This document shows, one piece after another, positions 36,301 through 46,780 of a DNA stretch of 64,000 nt. Positions within the stretch are counted from its first letter, which is position 1; each line of letters begins with the position of its first letter. A model generated the notes under the pieces. The model did not search any database and was not told where the DNA came from. It was given only the letters and a program-made list of their open reading frames with translations. Position numbers and translations under genes: made by a program. The DNA comes from Romanomermis culicivorax (taxonomy: Eukaryota > Nematoda > Enoplea > Mermithida > Mermithidae). The stretch covers positions 292,226 to 356,225 of the forward strand of contig CAWUHX010000308.1 in the NCBI GenBank assembly GCA_963922205.1, read 5' to 3'.

Positions 36301-37230
36301 TTAATTACGAAATTTTTTGTACAAAAGTCGAAAAATAGTCATAAACCATACAAAAATCAAACAAAAAAAGAAAATAAAAACACAAAAAAATCAACAGAAA
36401 GTAAAAAAAAACAGAAAAACTATAGAAAAAAGAAAAGTAGTCAAAAACAATACAAAAATCGAATAAAAACAAAAAAATCAACAAAAAATAAAAGGCACGA
36501 AAAAAGTAGAAAAGAAGTAAAAAGCATAAAAATAGTCACAACAATATAAATATCAAATATAAAAGAAAATAAAAATAGAAAAATCAACAAAAAGTAAAAA
36601 ACACAGAGAAAAGTATAAAAAATAGAAAAAAGTCACAACGATACAAACATCAGACAAAAAAGGAGAATAAAACAGAGAAACATCAACAAAATGTAAAAAA
36701 CACGGAAAAAATATAGAAAAAGTATAAAAACAGTCAAAAATCATACAAACATCAAATATGAAAAAAAACAAAAAAAGAAAATAAAAACAGAAAAAATCAA
36801 CAAAAAGTAAAAAAACACGGAAAAAGGTAGAAAAATGGTCAAAAAGCATAAAAACTTCAAACAAGAAAAACAAAAAAAGAAATAAACAAAAATCAACAAA
36901 AAGTATAACACGGAAAAAGTATAGACAAAGTAGAGAAATAGTCAGAAATCAAATAGAAGAAAACAAAAAAAAACAGAAAAATCAACAAAAAGGAAAAAAA
37001 CGGAAAAAGTAGAAAAATGGTCAAAAACCATAAAAACCTCAAACAAAAAAGCAAAAAAGAAATAAAAACAGAAAAAATTAACAAAAAATAAAAAAAACGG
37101 AGATAAAGTATAGAAAAAGTAGAAAAATAGTCAAAAATCATACAAACGTCAAATATAAAAAAACAAAAAAAAAGAAAATAAGAACAGAAAAAATCAAAGA
37201 AATTTTTTTTTTGGAATTTAAAAAAATTAA
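36300..37230. repeat. A-rich minisatellite
   Basis: Units like AAAAATCAACAAAAAGTAAA followed by ACACGGAAAAAGTAGAAAAATGGTC and CATACAAACATCAAA. All purine-rich on the plus strand (T-rich in the transcript). The same family returns at 40560-41080 on the other side of exon 37318-37685's upstream intron. Open frames rich in F, Y and L on the minus strand are by-products. Confidence 0.85.
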
Positions 37231-37317
37231 AATTTTCAATTTTTTTCAATTTTGATTTTTTTTAAATTGAAAAAATTATGACGTCATTGAGGCTATTTTT
37301 AGCACAGACAACCTCAC

Positions 37318-37685
37318 CTATAAGAAACTTCTCTAATCCAACCGAAAACTTCCATCGGTATACGTAAAGTGACCAATCTATCTTCATCGAACGTTGTCGA
37401 ACGTCGACTACTAACGCGTTTTTTCGACGTTGACGTCGACGAAGCGTGCGTTGACGCGTGCGACGTCGTCGCCGATTTTAACGACAAATTGTCGTTGCCG
37501 CCGCTCAACAAATCGTCGTCGTCGAAGTAGTCGTGGTCGTCGTTTTTCAAAGCGATTTGCAATTTTTTGGGCGACGACGCCGTGTTGTAATCGTGAGCGG
37601 CGGCGTCGCCGTCGTCGTCGTCGATATTTGACGTTTTTGGCGCCGGCGCCGACGTCGTTGAATCGATTTTCAGGGCGTTCGACGG
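37318..37685 (-). CDS. MBD/PHD/F-box/LRR gene, first half of the MBD
   Basis: A 368-nt exon, phase 0 in and phase 2 out; acceptor TTTTTTTAG, donor GTGAGG. It has an acidic, Ser/Thr-rich lead (PSNALKIDSTTSAPAPKTS, NIDDDDGD, YFDDDDLLSGG), then LRIPMEVFGWIREVSY. The GW-R-E core is the start of an MBD (compare GWTRK in MeCP2, GWkRE in MBD2). The next codon is Arg, split AG|A with the exon at 34682, and aligns with the DNA-contacting Arg111 of MeCP2. The 3.3-kb-to-neighbour spacing and matched phase make this a single domain over two exons. Confidence 0.83.
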
Positions 37686-37799
37686 CTAAAAAAACACACC
37701 AGAATTGAACATTTTGACGAAAAAAATTCAAATTTTAAAATTACATTCAAATTTTAAAATTTGTAAAATTCAAAAAAAAATCTAATTTACAAAAAATTT

Positions 37800-40510
37800 G
37801 TAAAATTAGGAGAAAATTTTACAAAATTTTTGAAAAAAAAAACAAAAAAAATATAAAATAAACAAGGCAAAAAATAACTGAATAAATATAAAAAAGGAAA
37901 TAAAGCAGAAAAAAGAATGAAGAAAGTATAAAAACTGGCCAAAAGCCATAAAAACAAGAAATAAAAGCGGAATATAAAAAGAAGAAAACAGAAAAAAGAG
38001 CGTAAAAGAACAGAAAAAAGACAAAAAGTAAAAAAAAACGAAATAAAGCGGAAAAAAAGAATAAAGAAACTAGGAAAAATTGCAAATAAACCACAAAAAC
38101 AATAAAGAAAGAAAAAATCAAAAAAGCGAAACAAAAAAATCAAAAAACGGAAGAAAATAACGACTAAAAACAGGAACAACAATAAAAAATAAACAAAAGG
38201 TAAAAAACAGGAAAACAAATAAACCACGGAAACAACAAATAAAGAAATAAGTAAAAATAAAAAAATTATAGCGTGAAAACCAGAGAAAAGCAATAAAAAA
38301 TAAACAAAATGTAAAAAAAGGAATTAAGCACAAAGAAAAACGAATGAAGTAGAAAAATAGACAAATAAATCCTTAAAACAAGAAATAGAGAAAAAGTAAA
38401 AACAAAAAATAGAGAAAAAAAGTGATAAACAGAAAGTAGAGCATAAAAAGAAGAAAAACAATGAAATATAAACAAGAACAAAAAACAGGAAATAAAACAA
38501 AAAATAATGAAGAAAATAGAAAAATGAGTAAACCATAAAGACAAGAAAAAAAGAAAAAAGTAAAAAAGAGCGTAAAAACAGAATAAAAAAATGAACAAAA
38601 AGCAAAAAACAAGAAATGAAGCGAAAAAAGAATGAAGAAAGTAGAAAAATGGCCAAAAAAAGTCAAAAAAACAAGGAATGAAGCAAACATTTCTAAAAAA
38701 ATTCAGCAAAACAGAAAAAAACAAAACACAAAAAATGAAAGCAGAAAAAAGAAAGAAAAAAGTTCAAAAAAAATAAATAAATCATAAAAATAGAAATGAA
38801 GAAAAAAGTAAAAAAAGGGAAATAAAGCGTCAAAGCAGAAAAAACAATACAAAAAACAAAAAGTAAACAAAAAATAAAGGTGAAAAAAGAACAAAGAAGT
38901 TACAAAAAGAGCTAAATAAACCATTATAGCAAGAAAGTAAGAAAAAAGTTTAAAAAAAGGAATTAGAGCGCAAACACAGAAAAAACAATAAAAATAAATA
39001 AAAAGCAGAAAACCCAGGGAATAAAGAAAAAATAATGAAAAAAGTAAAAATAGCTGAATAAACCATTAAAGGAAGAAATAAAGAAAAAAGTAAAAAAAGA
39101 GTGAAACAAGAAAATGAAAGTAAAATACAGAGAAAAATGCGAAAAAAACGTTAAAAAACAATAAAAAACAAACAAAAAGTAAAGTAGACTAAAGAAAGCA
39201 GAAAAAAAGCTTAAGAAAAGAGAAAAAACAGTCAAATAAACCATAAAAACTATAAATAAAGAGAAAAATTAAGAGCGAAAAAAAGTAAAAAACACTATAA
39301 AATACAATGTAAAAACAAAAAAAAACAAATGAAACTTAACAAAAAGTAAAGAATAACAGGAAAAAAGCAGAAAAAAAGAATGAAGAAGTTAGGAAAATAG
39401 GAAAATAGACCATAAGAGCAGGAAATGAATAAAAAAAATAAAAGAACACAAAAATAGAGCTTAAACACAGAAAAACAATAAAAAATAAACGAAAAGTAAA
39501 AAAACAAGAAATAAAGTAGAAAAAAACTAAAACCAGTAAAGAAACAAGCGCGTAAAGCATGGAAATAAACAAAAAACACAAAAAAGAGCTTAAAAAGCAG
39601 AAAAAAACAAGAAAAAAATCAACGAAAAGTAAATAGAAAAAATATAGCAGAAAAAGAATAAAAAACAAAAAACACCGAAAAAACGAGCCCATAAAGGATA
39701 GAAACAAACGAGAAAGTAAAAAAACACAAGAAAAAAAAGTTTAAAAACAGGAAAAAAGAATAAAAAATAAACGAAAAGTAAAAAATAGCAAAGAAAGCAG
39801 AAAAAAGAACGAAGAAAGTATAAAAATAGCCAAATTGACCATAAAAAAATACTAGAAAAATTTAAAAAAAGAAACAAGAGCAAAACAAAAAAATAAAGTA
39901 AACAAAAAAGTATATAGCCTAAAAACAGAGAAAAAACAACAAAGTCGATAAAAATAAAAAAATAAATGAAGCAGAAAACACAATGAAGAAAGAAGAAAAA
40001 AATCAAATAAGCTATGAAAACAAGAAATAAAGAAAAAATAGCCTGAAAAAAAAACAGAAAAAGAACATTAAAAAACTAACAACAGGCGAAAAAACGAGAA
40101 ATAAAGCAAAAAAAAAACTAGAAAAATAGCTGAATAAATACTAAAAGAAAGAAATAAAGAATAAAGTAAAAAAGACAATAGAGCCTGAAAAAACAAAAAA
40201 CGAACATTAAAAAAGCGAAAAAACAGGACATAAAGCAAAAAATAATAAAGAAAAAAGAAAAGTAGCTAAAAAATAATAAAAAAAGAAAGAAAGAATAAAG
40301 TAAAAAAACATAATCGAGCGAAAAAAAACAATAAAAAATAAAAAAGTAAAAAAACAATAAATAAAGCAGAAAAACGAATGAAAAAGTAGCAAATAGCCAA
40401 ACGAACAACAAAAACAAGAAATAAAAAAAAATTTAAAGAAAACTAGCGCGTAAAAAACAGAAAAGAAAAATAAAAAATAAAAAAAACAGGAAATAAAGCA
40501 GAAAAACGGT
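37800..40510. repeat. Long A-rich, strand-asymmetric minisatellite
   Basis: About 2.7 kb almost devoid of T runs on the plus strand, with recurrent AATAAACCATAAAAACAAGA and AATAAAAAATAAACAAAAAG separated by about 140-170 bp. Chance minus-strand open frames of up to about 170 codons arise because the strand has few stop triplets. Not considered genes. Confidence 0.85.
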
Positions 40511-40559
40511 AAAAAAATTTTTTATTTTTTCGTTTTTATTTCTTTTATCTTATTTTTCT

Positions 40560-41080
40560 CATTATCATTTTGTTCTATTTCGATGGCCAAAATCAAACAA
40601 ATAGAAAAAACTGAAAACAACAAGAAAGGAAAAACACAAGAAAAATCAACAAAAAGACAAAAAACACGCAAAAAAGTAAAAAAAAGAACAAAAAAGTAGA
40701 AAAAAGGTCACAAACCATACCAACATCAAACAAAAAACAAATAAAACCAGGAAAAAATCAACAAAAAGTAAAAAACACGGAAAAAAGTGGAAAAATAGTC
40801 AAAAACCATACAAACATCAACCAAAAAACAAAAAAAAGAAAGTAAAAACATAAAAAAATCAATAAAGAGCAAAAATGCACGGAAAAAGGTAGAAAAAAAG
40901 AAGAAAAGTACAAAAATAGTCAAAAACCATACAAAATTTAAAAAAATAAGTAAAAACATAAAAAGATCAATAAAAAGCGAAAAAAACGGAAAAAGTAGAA
41001 AAAAATAACAAAAAAGTAGAAAAAATACTCAAAAACCAAACAAACATCGAACAAAAAGAGAAAATAAAAACTGAAGAAAA
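40560..41080. repeat. A-rich minisatellite (same family as 36300-37230)
   Basis: AAAAATCAACAAAAAGTAAA and CAAAAACCATACAAACATCAA units in the first intron of the MBD gene. No gene. Confidence 0.8.
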
Positions 41081-41125
41081 TTTTTTTTTAAATTTTTTTG
41101 TTTTTTTATTTTTTGTTTTTTTTAC

Positions 41126-41568
41126 CTCATTTTTTTCATTATCCAAAATTGATCCATCATTTTGTTCAATTTCGATAGCCAAAATCGATTCTTGTATACA
41201 TTTCGATACGACGGCTTTAATTTGTTTCAAATCGTTATCGTCGTCGGCCGTCGTCGACGTCCCGTCTTCGTCCAATTTTTCGAACGTCAAAACGTCGGAC
41301 GTTGTCGTCGTCAATTTCCGCGCCGATGTTCCGCCGACGTCGTCCGTCGTCAACGTCGACGTCGTCGACATTTCTTCGCAAACGGCCAACAAACGACGTA
41401 AACGTTCGTCGTCGTCGTCGTCATCCGCCGACGACGACGACGGAACGGAAATTTTTTTCTGCGACGTCGACGTCGACGGATTTTGATGTTGTTCGCTCAT
41501 TATGTAAAGTTTTTTCAATTGATTCATATAATATGTACCAACGGGTATATTGAAATTTAATTTTGGCG
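41126..41568 (-). CDS. MBD/PHD/F-box/LRR gene, probable start exon
   Basis: Exon with acceptor TTTTTTAG at its right edge and donor GTAAAA, leaving phase 0. The likely start is the ATG at 41500 (MSEQHQNPSTSTSQ), because a duplicated copy near 42.7 kb keeps the sequence around this ATG but not the frame upstream of it; the part from 41501 to 41568 would then be 5' UTR. The coding part (125 codons) is disordered and acidic: Ser run, ADDDDDDERLRRLLAVCEEM, Thr-rich stretch, then LKQIKAVVSKCIQESILAIE, a possible amphipathic helix. No known domain. A start further upstream in another exon cannot be excluded. Confidence 0.72.
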
Positions 41569-41579
41569 CTAAAAAATTA

Positions 41580-43490
41580 AAATTTATATTTTAAAAATTT
41601 TTTATCCTAAAAATTGCATTTTTCTCTAAAAATTTGTTTTTTTTCCGCTAAAAACTTGCAAATTTTCTGGTAGAAATTTGCATTTTTTTTGGCTAAAAAT
41701 TGCATTTTTCGATAAAAATTTGAACTTTCACCTGAAAAACTACACATTTTCCGCTGAAAATTTGGGCATTTTTTGCTAAAAATTCGCATTTTTGGCTAAA
41801 AATTGCATTTTTTCCTGAAAATTCTCAGTTTCCGCTGGAAACTTGCATGTTTTTGAGTAAAATTTCCATTTTTGGCTAGAAATTTGCTTTTATCCGCTCA
41901 AAATTTGCATATTTCGCTAAAAATTCGCATATCTTTCGCCAAAAATTTCCATTTTAGCTGAAAATTTCTATATTTTTGCTAAAATTTTGAATATTTTAGG
42001 GAAAAAAAGTTTTTTTTGTTGAAAATTTGCATTTTTCGCTAAAAATTGCATATTTTTGCACAAAACTTGCGGTTCCCGCTAAAAATTTGAATTTTTGCTA
42101 AAAATTTACATATCTTTTGCCAAAAATTATTCGCTAAAAATTTGAATTTTTTTCTAAAAATTTGCATATTTTTTCGCTGAAAATAAGCCTTTTTCCATGA
42201 AAATTAGCATTTTTCTTTAAAAATAAGAATATGCATTTTTTGGAAATTATTTCTTTTTTGGCTAAAAAATGTACATTTTCCGCTTAGAATTTGCATTTTT
42301 TTGCAAAGATTTCCTATTTTTCGTAAAAATTTTGCATATTTTTTGCTAAGAGTTTACAATTTTCGCAAAAAATTTGGGAATTTAGAGCGGAAAAAAAACA
42401 AATTTCCAGCCGAAAATATGCAAATTTTTAGTAGAAATACAGATTTTTCGCAAAAAAAATTGGCAAAATTTCATATTTTCGCTGAAAATTCAAACGTTTT
42501 TCCTAAGAAACTGCATTTTTCCCTGAAATTGTACTATTTTTTCCTGAGAACTTACATTTTCCGCTGAAAATTTCCATATTTTTTGCTAAACATCCCATAT
42601 TTTTTGCTAAAAATTTGCTTTTTTTAGTGGAAATTTTCATTTTCAGCTAAAAGTTTCCATACATATTTCGCTTAAAATCCAATATTTTGGCTAAGAATTT
42701 GCGGAATTTTCGCTAAATTTTGTTCTTCGCTCATAATGTAAAGTTTTTTCAATTGATGCATATATAAACGATAAAATTAATTTTTAAAATTAATTTCGGC
42801 GCTAAAAAAATTAAGTTTAGAGAAAGACGGAAAAATTTGCATATTTTTTCTTTGAAATTTTCATTTCTCGCTAGAAATTTTCATACTTTTTTTGGCTAAA
42901 AATTGCATTTTTCGCTGAAAATTTGTTTTTTCCGCTAAAAACTAGCAAATTTTCCAGCTAAAATGTGCATTTTTCGCTTTAAAAAAATTTGTTTTCCGCT
43001 GAAAAGTTGCATTTTTTCGCTGAAAATTCGCATAATTTTGGCTAAAAACTTCCATTTTCCGCTAAAAATTTAATATTCTTCGCTAAATTTGCATTTTTCG
43101 CTGGAAAATTTTGAATTTTTCTACTAAAAATTTGCATTTTGAATGAAAATTTAGATGATCTTTGCTGAAAATCGCGATTTGGCTAAGTATTTGCATATTT
43201 TTTGCCTAAGAACCTACATTTTTTCCTGGAAATTGGCATATCATTCGGCTAAAAATTTGCAATTTCCGCTGAGAATTTCTATATTCTTGACTGAAAATTT
43301 GCAGAAATTCTACCTTTTGCTATAAATTCGTTTTTTTCGCTGAAAAAAAATCGCATTTTCTGCTCAAGATTCCGATATTTCTGATAAAAATTTGCATTTC
43401 TCGCTTAATTTTGCATTTCCCGCTAAAAATTTTGTTATATTTCTTTGGGTAAAAATCTGAAATTTTAGACAAAAATTTGCATTTTTAAGC
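41580..43490. repeat. Minisatellite family IV (AAAATTTGCATTTTTCGCT)
   Basis: Irregular units of about 25-32 bp around AAAATTTGCATTTTTCGCT. The same family occurs at 58440-60250, 61200-61600 and 63115-64000 around the GALK2-like exons. An orphan edge of the start exon is embedded near 42.7 kb. No gene. Confidence 0.85.
42712..42806 (-). other. Orphan copy of the start-exon 5' edge
   Basis: Minus-strand copy of the acceptor (TTTTTTAGCGCC), upstream part and start region of exon 41126-41568. AATTGAAAAAACTTTACAT followed by ATGAGCGAA is kept. The upstream part is altered, and the frame that runs through it in the parent is closed by a stop. Confidence 0.75.
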
Positions 43491-43499
43491 GTCTAAAAA

Positions 43500-44200
43500 C
43501 CGTCTTCAAGCTGCAAAAACTCAAACGAATTTACATAAAATTTAAACGAAGAACTAAAAAATGATCAAAAACATCAAGACATTAGCCGAAGTGGTTTTTT
43601 GGGGGCAGTGGCTAGATGGACCCGAGTCCATTTAGCCATTTTGCGAGTTTTGGCTAAATGGACTCGAGTCCATCTAGCGACTGCCGTTTTTTGGGCTTTT
43701 TGCTACTCGCTTTTTCGAGATCTGCTTAATGATTTTTCGGACAGCAATTGTTTTCAAAATTTCGACGAAAACATGTTGAGACAAAACGTATTTCTCAAGA
43801 ATTGAATGCAAGACTTTCGAATTTATAAAAAAAAGAATCGCAAATTTATTGAAATTTTGAGCTTAGACGAATAGCGGTTTTTTCTATTTATCGACATTTT
43901 TCAAAAATCTTCCGTTTTTTTGAATTGTTCAAATTTACGAACGACATTTTTTGGGTGATTTCAAGAAGCGTTTTATAGTTTTTTGAAGTTTTAACTGTAA
44001 ATTTAAATTTCGAAAAAATGCAAAAAAACAACATTAAAAAAAATGCTCAAGAAAATCCGAAATTCTGAAAAATTGGTTTTTCGCCAGCCCCATTTTGAAG
44101 GAAATTTGCTAGAATGAACGCCCAAAATTTTTTTTCTCGATAGGTGGCCATCGATCACGGAAATTTTTTCCACATTTTTCAAAACTTTTTTCCTAGAATA
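43500..44200. other. Low-repeat spacer with hairpin, no confirmed gene
   Basis: One of the few stretches without minisatellite structure. It holds the 82-bp inverted repeat at 43604-43685 and otherwise AT-rich DNA. Open frames on either strand (for example 43599-43805 plus, 44003-44287 minus) match nothing I recognise. Confidence 0.5.
43604..43685. repeat. Inverted repeat with self-palindromic arms
   Basis: Left arm 43604-43637 and right arm 43651-43685 are reverse complements at all but two or so positions over about 35 bp, with a ~13-bp loop (TTTTGCGAGTTT region). Each arm is itself nearly palindromic around GGACTCGAGTCC (GGACCCGAGTCC on the left). A transcript or single strand would fold into a long hairpin or a four-way structure. 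Confidence 0.9.
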
Positions 44201-44203
44201 AAA

Positions 44204-44278
44204 ATGATTCCGCGATTTCATGTCGACGTACAGTACACACTGAGTATTGATAATCCTGTCGAGCAAATATTCAAACAT
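44204..44278 (+). CDS. Possible plus-strand first coding exon, unknown product
   Basis: TTTTTTCCTAG at 44186-44196 looks like an acceptor. It is followed eight bases later by an ATG in a purine-rich context, 25 codons (MIPRFHVDVQYTLSIDNPVE and five more) and the donor GTGAGTC. Codon choice (GTC GAC GTA) resembles real exons here. I do not recognise the peptide and found no following exon before the repeats begin, so this could be chance. The reverse strand also has an open frame here without splice-site support. Confidence 0.3.
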
Positions 44279-44339
44279 GTGAGTCAATTCCTAAAAATTG
44301 ACAAAACATATGAAGTGATAAAAATGACTACTCGAATCT

Positions 44340-46130
44340 AACATTCCAAAAAATCTGTACAATTTACAAAAGTTTGCAGAATTCTAAAAATTCGAAATAG
44401 TTGTAGAATTTGTAAAATGCAGAAAATTTTATGAAATTCAGAATTGGTTGTAAAATTTAGAAAAGTTTGTAAAATCTGCAGAATTTAGAAAAGTTTGCAG
44501 AATTCAAAAAATTCGAAATAGTTGCAAAATTTGTAAAATGTAGAAAATTTTATGAAATTCAGAATTGGTTGTAAAATTTAGAAAAGTTTCTAAAATATGT
44601 ACAATTTAGAAAAGTTGATAAAATTCTGAAAATTTGAAGAGGTTTGTAAAATTTGTGAGACTTATAAAAGTTTGCAGAATTCTAAAAATTTGAAAAAGTC
44701 CTTAATTGGAAAATTGAGAAAATTCTCTAAAACTCAGAAAAGTTTGTAAAATTTGTAAGATTTAGAAAAGTTTGAAAAATTCTAAAAATTAGAAATAGTT
44801 GTAGAATTTGTAAAATGCAGAAAATTTTATGAAATTCAGAATTGGTTGTAAAATTTAGAAAAGTTTGTAAAATCTGCAGAATTTAGAAAAGTTTGCAGAA
44901 TTCTAAAAATTCGAAATAGTTGCAAAATTTGTAAAATGTAGAAAATTTTATGAAATTCAGAATTGGTTGTAAAATTTAGAAAAGTTTGTAAAATCTGCAG
45001 AATTTAGAAAAGTTTGCAGAATTCAAAAAATTCGAAATAGTCGTAGAATTTGTAAAATGCAGAAAATTTTATGAAATTCAGAATTGGTTGTAAAATTTAG
45101 AAAAGTTTCTAAAATATGTACAATTTAGAAAAGTTGATAAAATTCTGAAAATTTGAAGAGGTTTGTAAAATTTGTAAGACTTATAAAAGTTTGCAGAATT
45201 CTAAAAATTTGAAAAAGTCCTTAATTGGAAAATTGAGAAAATTCTATAAAATTCAGAAAAGTTTGTAAAATTTGTAAGATTTAGAATTGTTTGAAAAATT
45301 CTTAAAATTAGAAAAAGTTGTAAAATTTGTAAAACGTTGAACATTTTTTAGAATTTAGAGAAGTTTGTAAAATTTTTAAAATTTAGAAGTTTGTAAAATT
45401 GTAAAAATTTGAAAAAGTTAAAAAACTTACAAAATTCAGAAAAGTCTGTAAGATTTAGAAAACTTTAGAAAATTTAAAAAATTTTGTGAATTCTGTAAAA
45501 TTCTAAAAATTCGGAAAAATTGAAAAGTTTGTAAAATTTGTAAAATTTAGAAAATTCATCATATTCCGATAACGTATAACAGAATAATAAAGCGATAGTT
45601 TGTAAAAACTTGTAAAATTCATGAAATTTATAAAAGTTTCTAAAACCTGCAAAATTTAGAAGAGATTGTAAAACTTTAAGAATTTTAAAATTTTTGTAAA
45701 ATTTACAAAAGTTTGTAAAATTTATAAAATGTATAAGATTTCGAAAACCTTGTAAAATTCTGAAAATTTGAAAAAGTTTGTAAAATTCTAAAAATTTGAA
45801 AAGTTTGTATAATTTAGAAAAATTGGTAAAATTGTTAAAATTTAAAAATGTTTGTAAAATTTGGAGAATTTTAAAAATTTTGTAAAATGCAGACAAGTTT
45901 CTAAAAATTTGTAAAATTTATGAAAGTTAGAAAAGTTTCTAAAATCTGTAAAATTTAGAAAAGCTTGTAAGGTTTAGAAAAATAAATAAATTGTGTAAGA
46001 TTTGGAAAAGCTTGTAAAATTCTTAAAATTTCAAAAAAGTTTGTAAAATTTAGAAAAAATTGTATAATTTAGAAAATTTGGTAAAATTCTCAAAATTTAA
46101 AAAAGTTGGTAAAATTCATAAAATTTTTGT
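44340..46130. repeat. Minisatellite family V with higher-order structure
   Basis: AAATTTGTAAAATTTAGAAAAG-type units. In 44400-45250 a 121-bp unit (landmark GAATTGGTTG at 44451, 44572, 44839, 44960, 45081) is nested in a ~388-bp higher-order repeat. Beyond 45300 the array is less ordered. No gene. Confidence 0.85.
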
Positions 46131-46780
46131 TTTTTATTGTTTTCCTCTTCTTATGGTCTATTTGTTTGTGATTTTTAATTTTTTTTCTATTTCTCTCAAT
46201 TTTTTATGCTTTTTTTGTGCTTTTTGATACTTCTTTTGGAAAATTTCAGGATTTTTCGTAACTTTCTTTAGAAAATTTGAGGAGCTTTATTTTTTTGGGG
46301 AAATCTGACAAGTTTTCAGGATTTTTTTCAGGAAATTTTTGGTCTTTTTAAACTTTTTTGGAAAATTTTACGATTTTTTGGAATATTTTACAATTTTGAT
46401 GCTTTTTTAGGGAAAAATGACAATTTTCAATTTTTTTGAGTGAAATTCCGAAATTATCCACGATTTTTCATGTTTGTTAACCGAATTTCAAGCATTACCG
46501 ATTATTTTTCAGCGAAATTTGACAATTTTTCATGACCTTTTATGGCAAATTTTTGGTTTTTAATGCTTTTTAGCAAAATTCGATGATTTTTAATCTTTTT
46601 TTGTTGTTGAAAATTTGAGAATTTTTCATGCTATTTCAGGGAAATTTAACAATTTTTCATTATTTTTGAGGAAAAATTTCGGAATTTTCCATGATTTTAT
46701 AATAAAATTTGAAGGCTTTCCATAATATTTTTAGGAAAATTCGAGAATTTTTTTTGCTCTTTCCAGGGAAAAATTGGGAA
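46130..46780. repeat. T-rich minisatellite
   Basis: Units resembling GGAAATTTGACAATTTTTCATG with TTTTTCAGGAAA. No gene. Confidence 0.7.

Noticed and set aside
37787..40417. Long minus-strand frames rich in Phe, Leu and Tyr that look like multi-pass membrane proteins
   Set aside because: They arise from the A-rich, stop-poor strand of an intronic minisatellite; three frames are open over the same DNA.
44003..44287. Minus-strand frame of 94 codons opposite the possible plus-strand exon
   Set aside because: No splice sites or recognisable domain, and it runs into AT-rich filler at its end.
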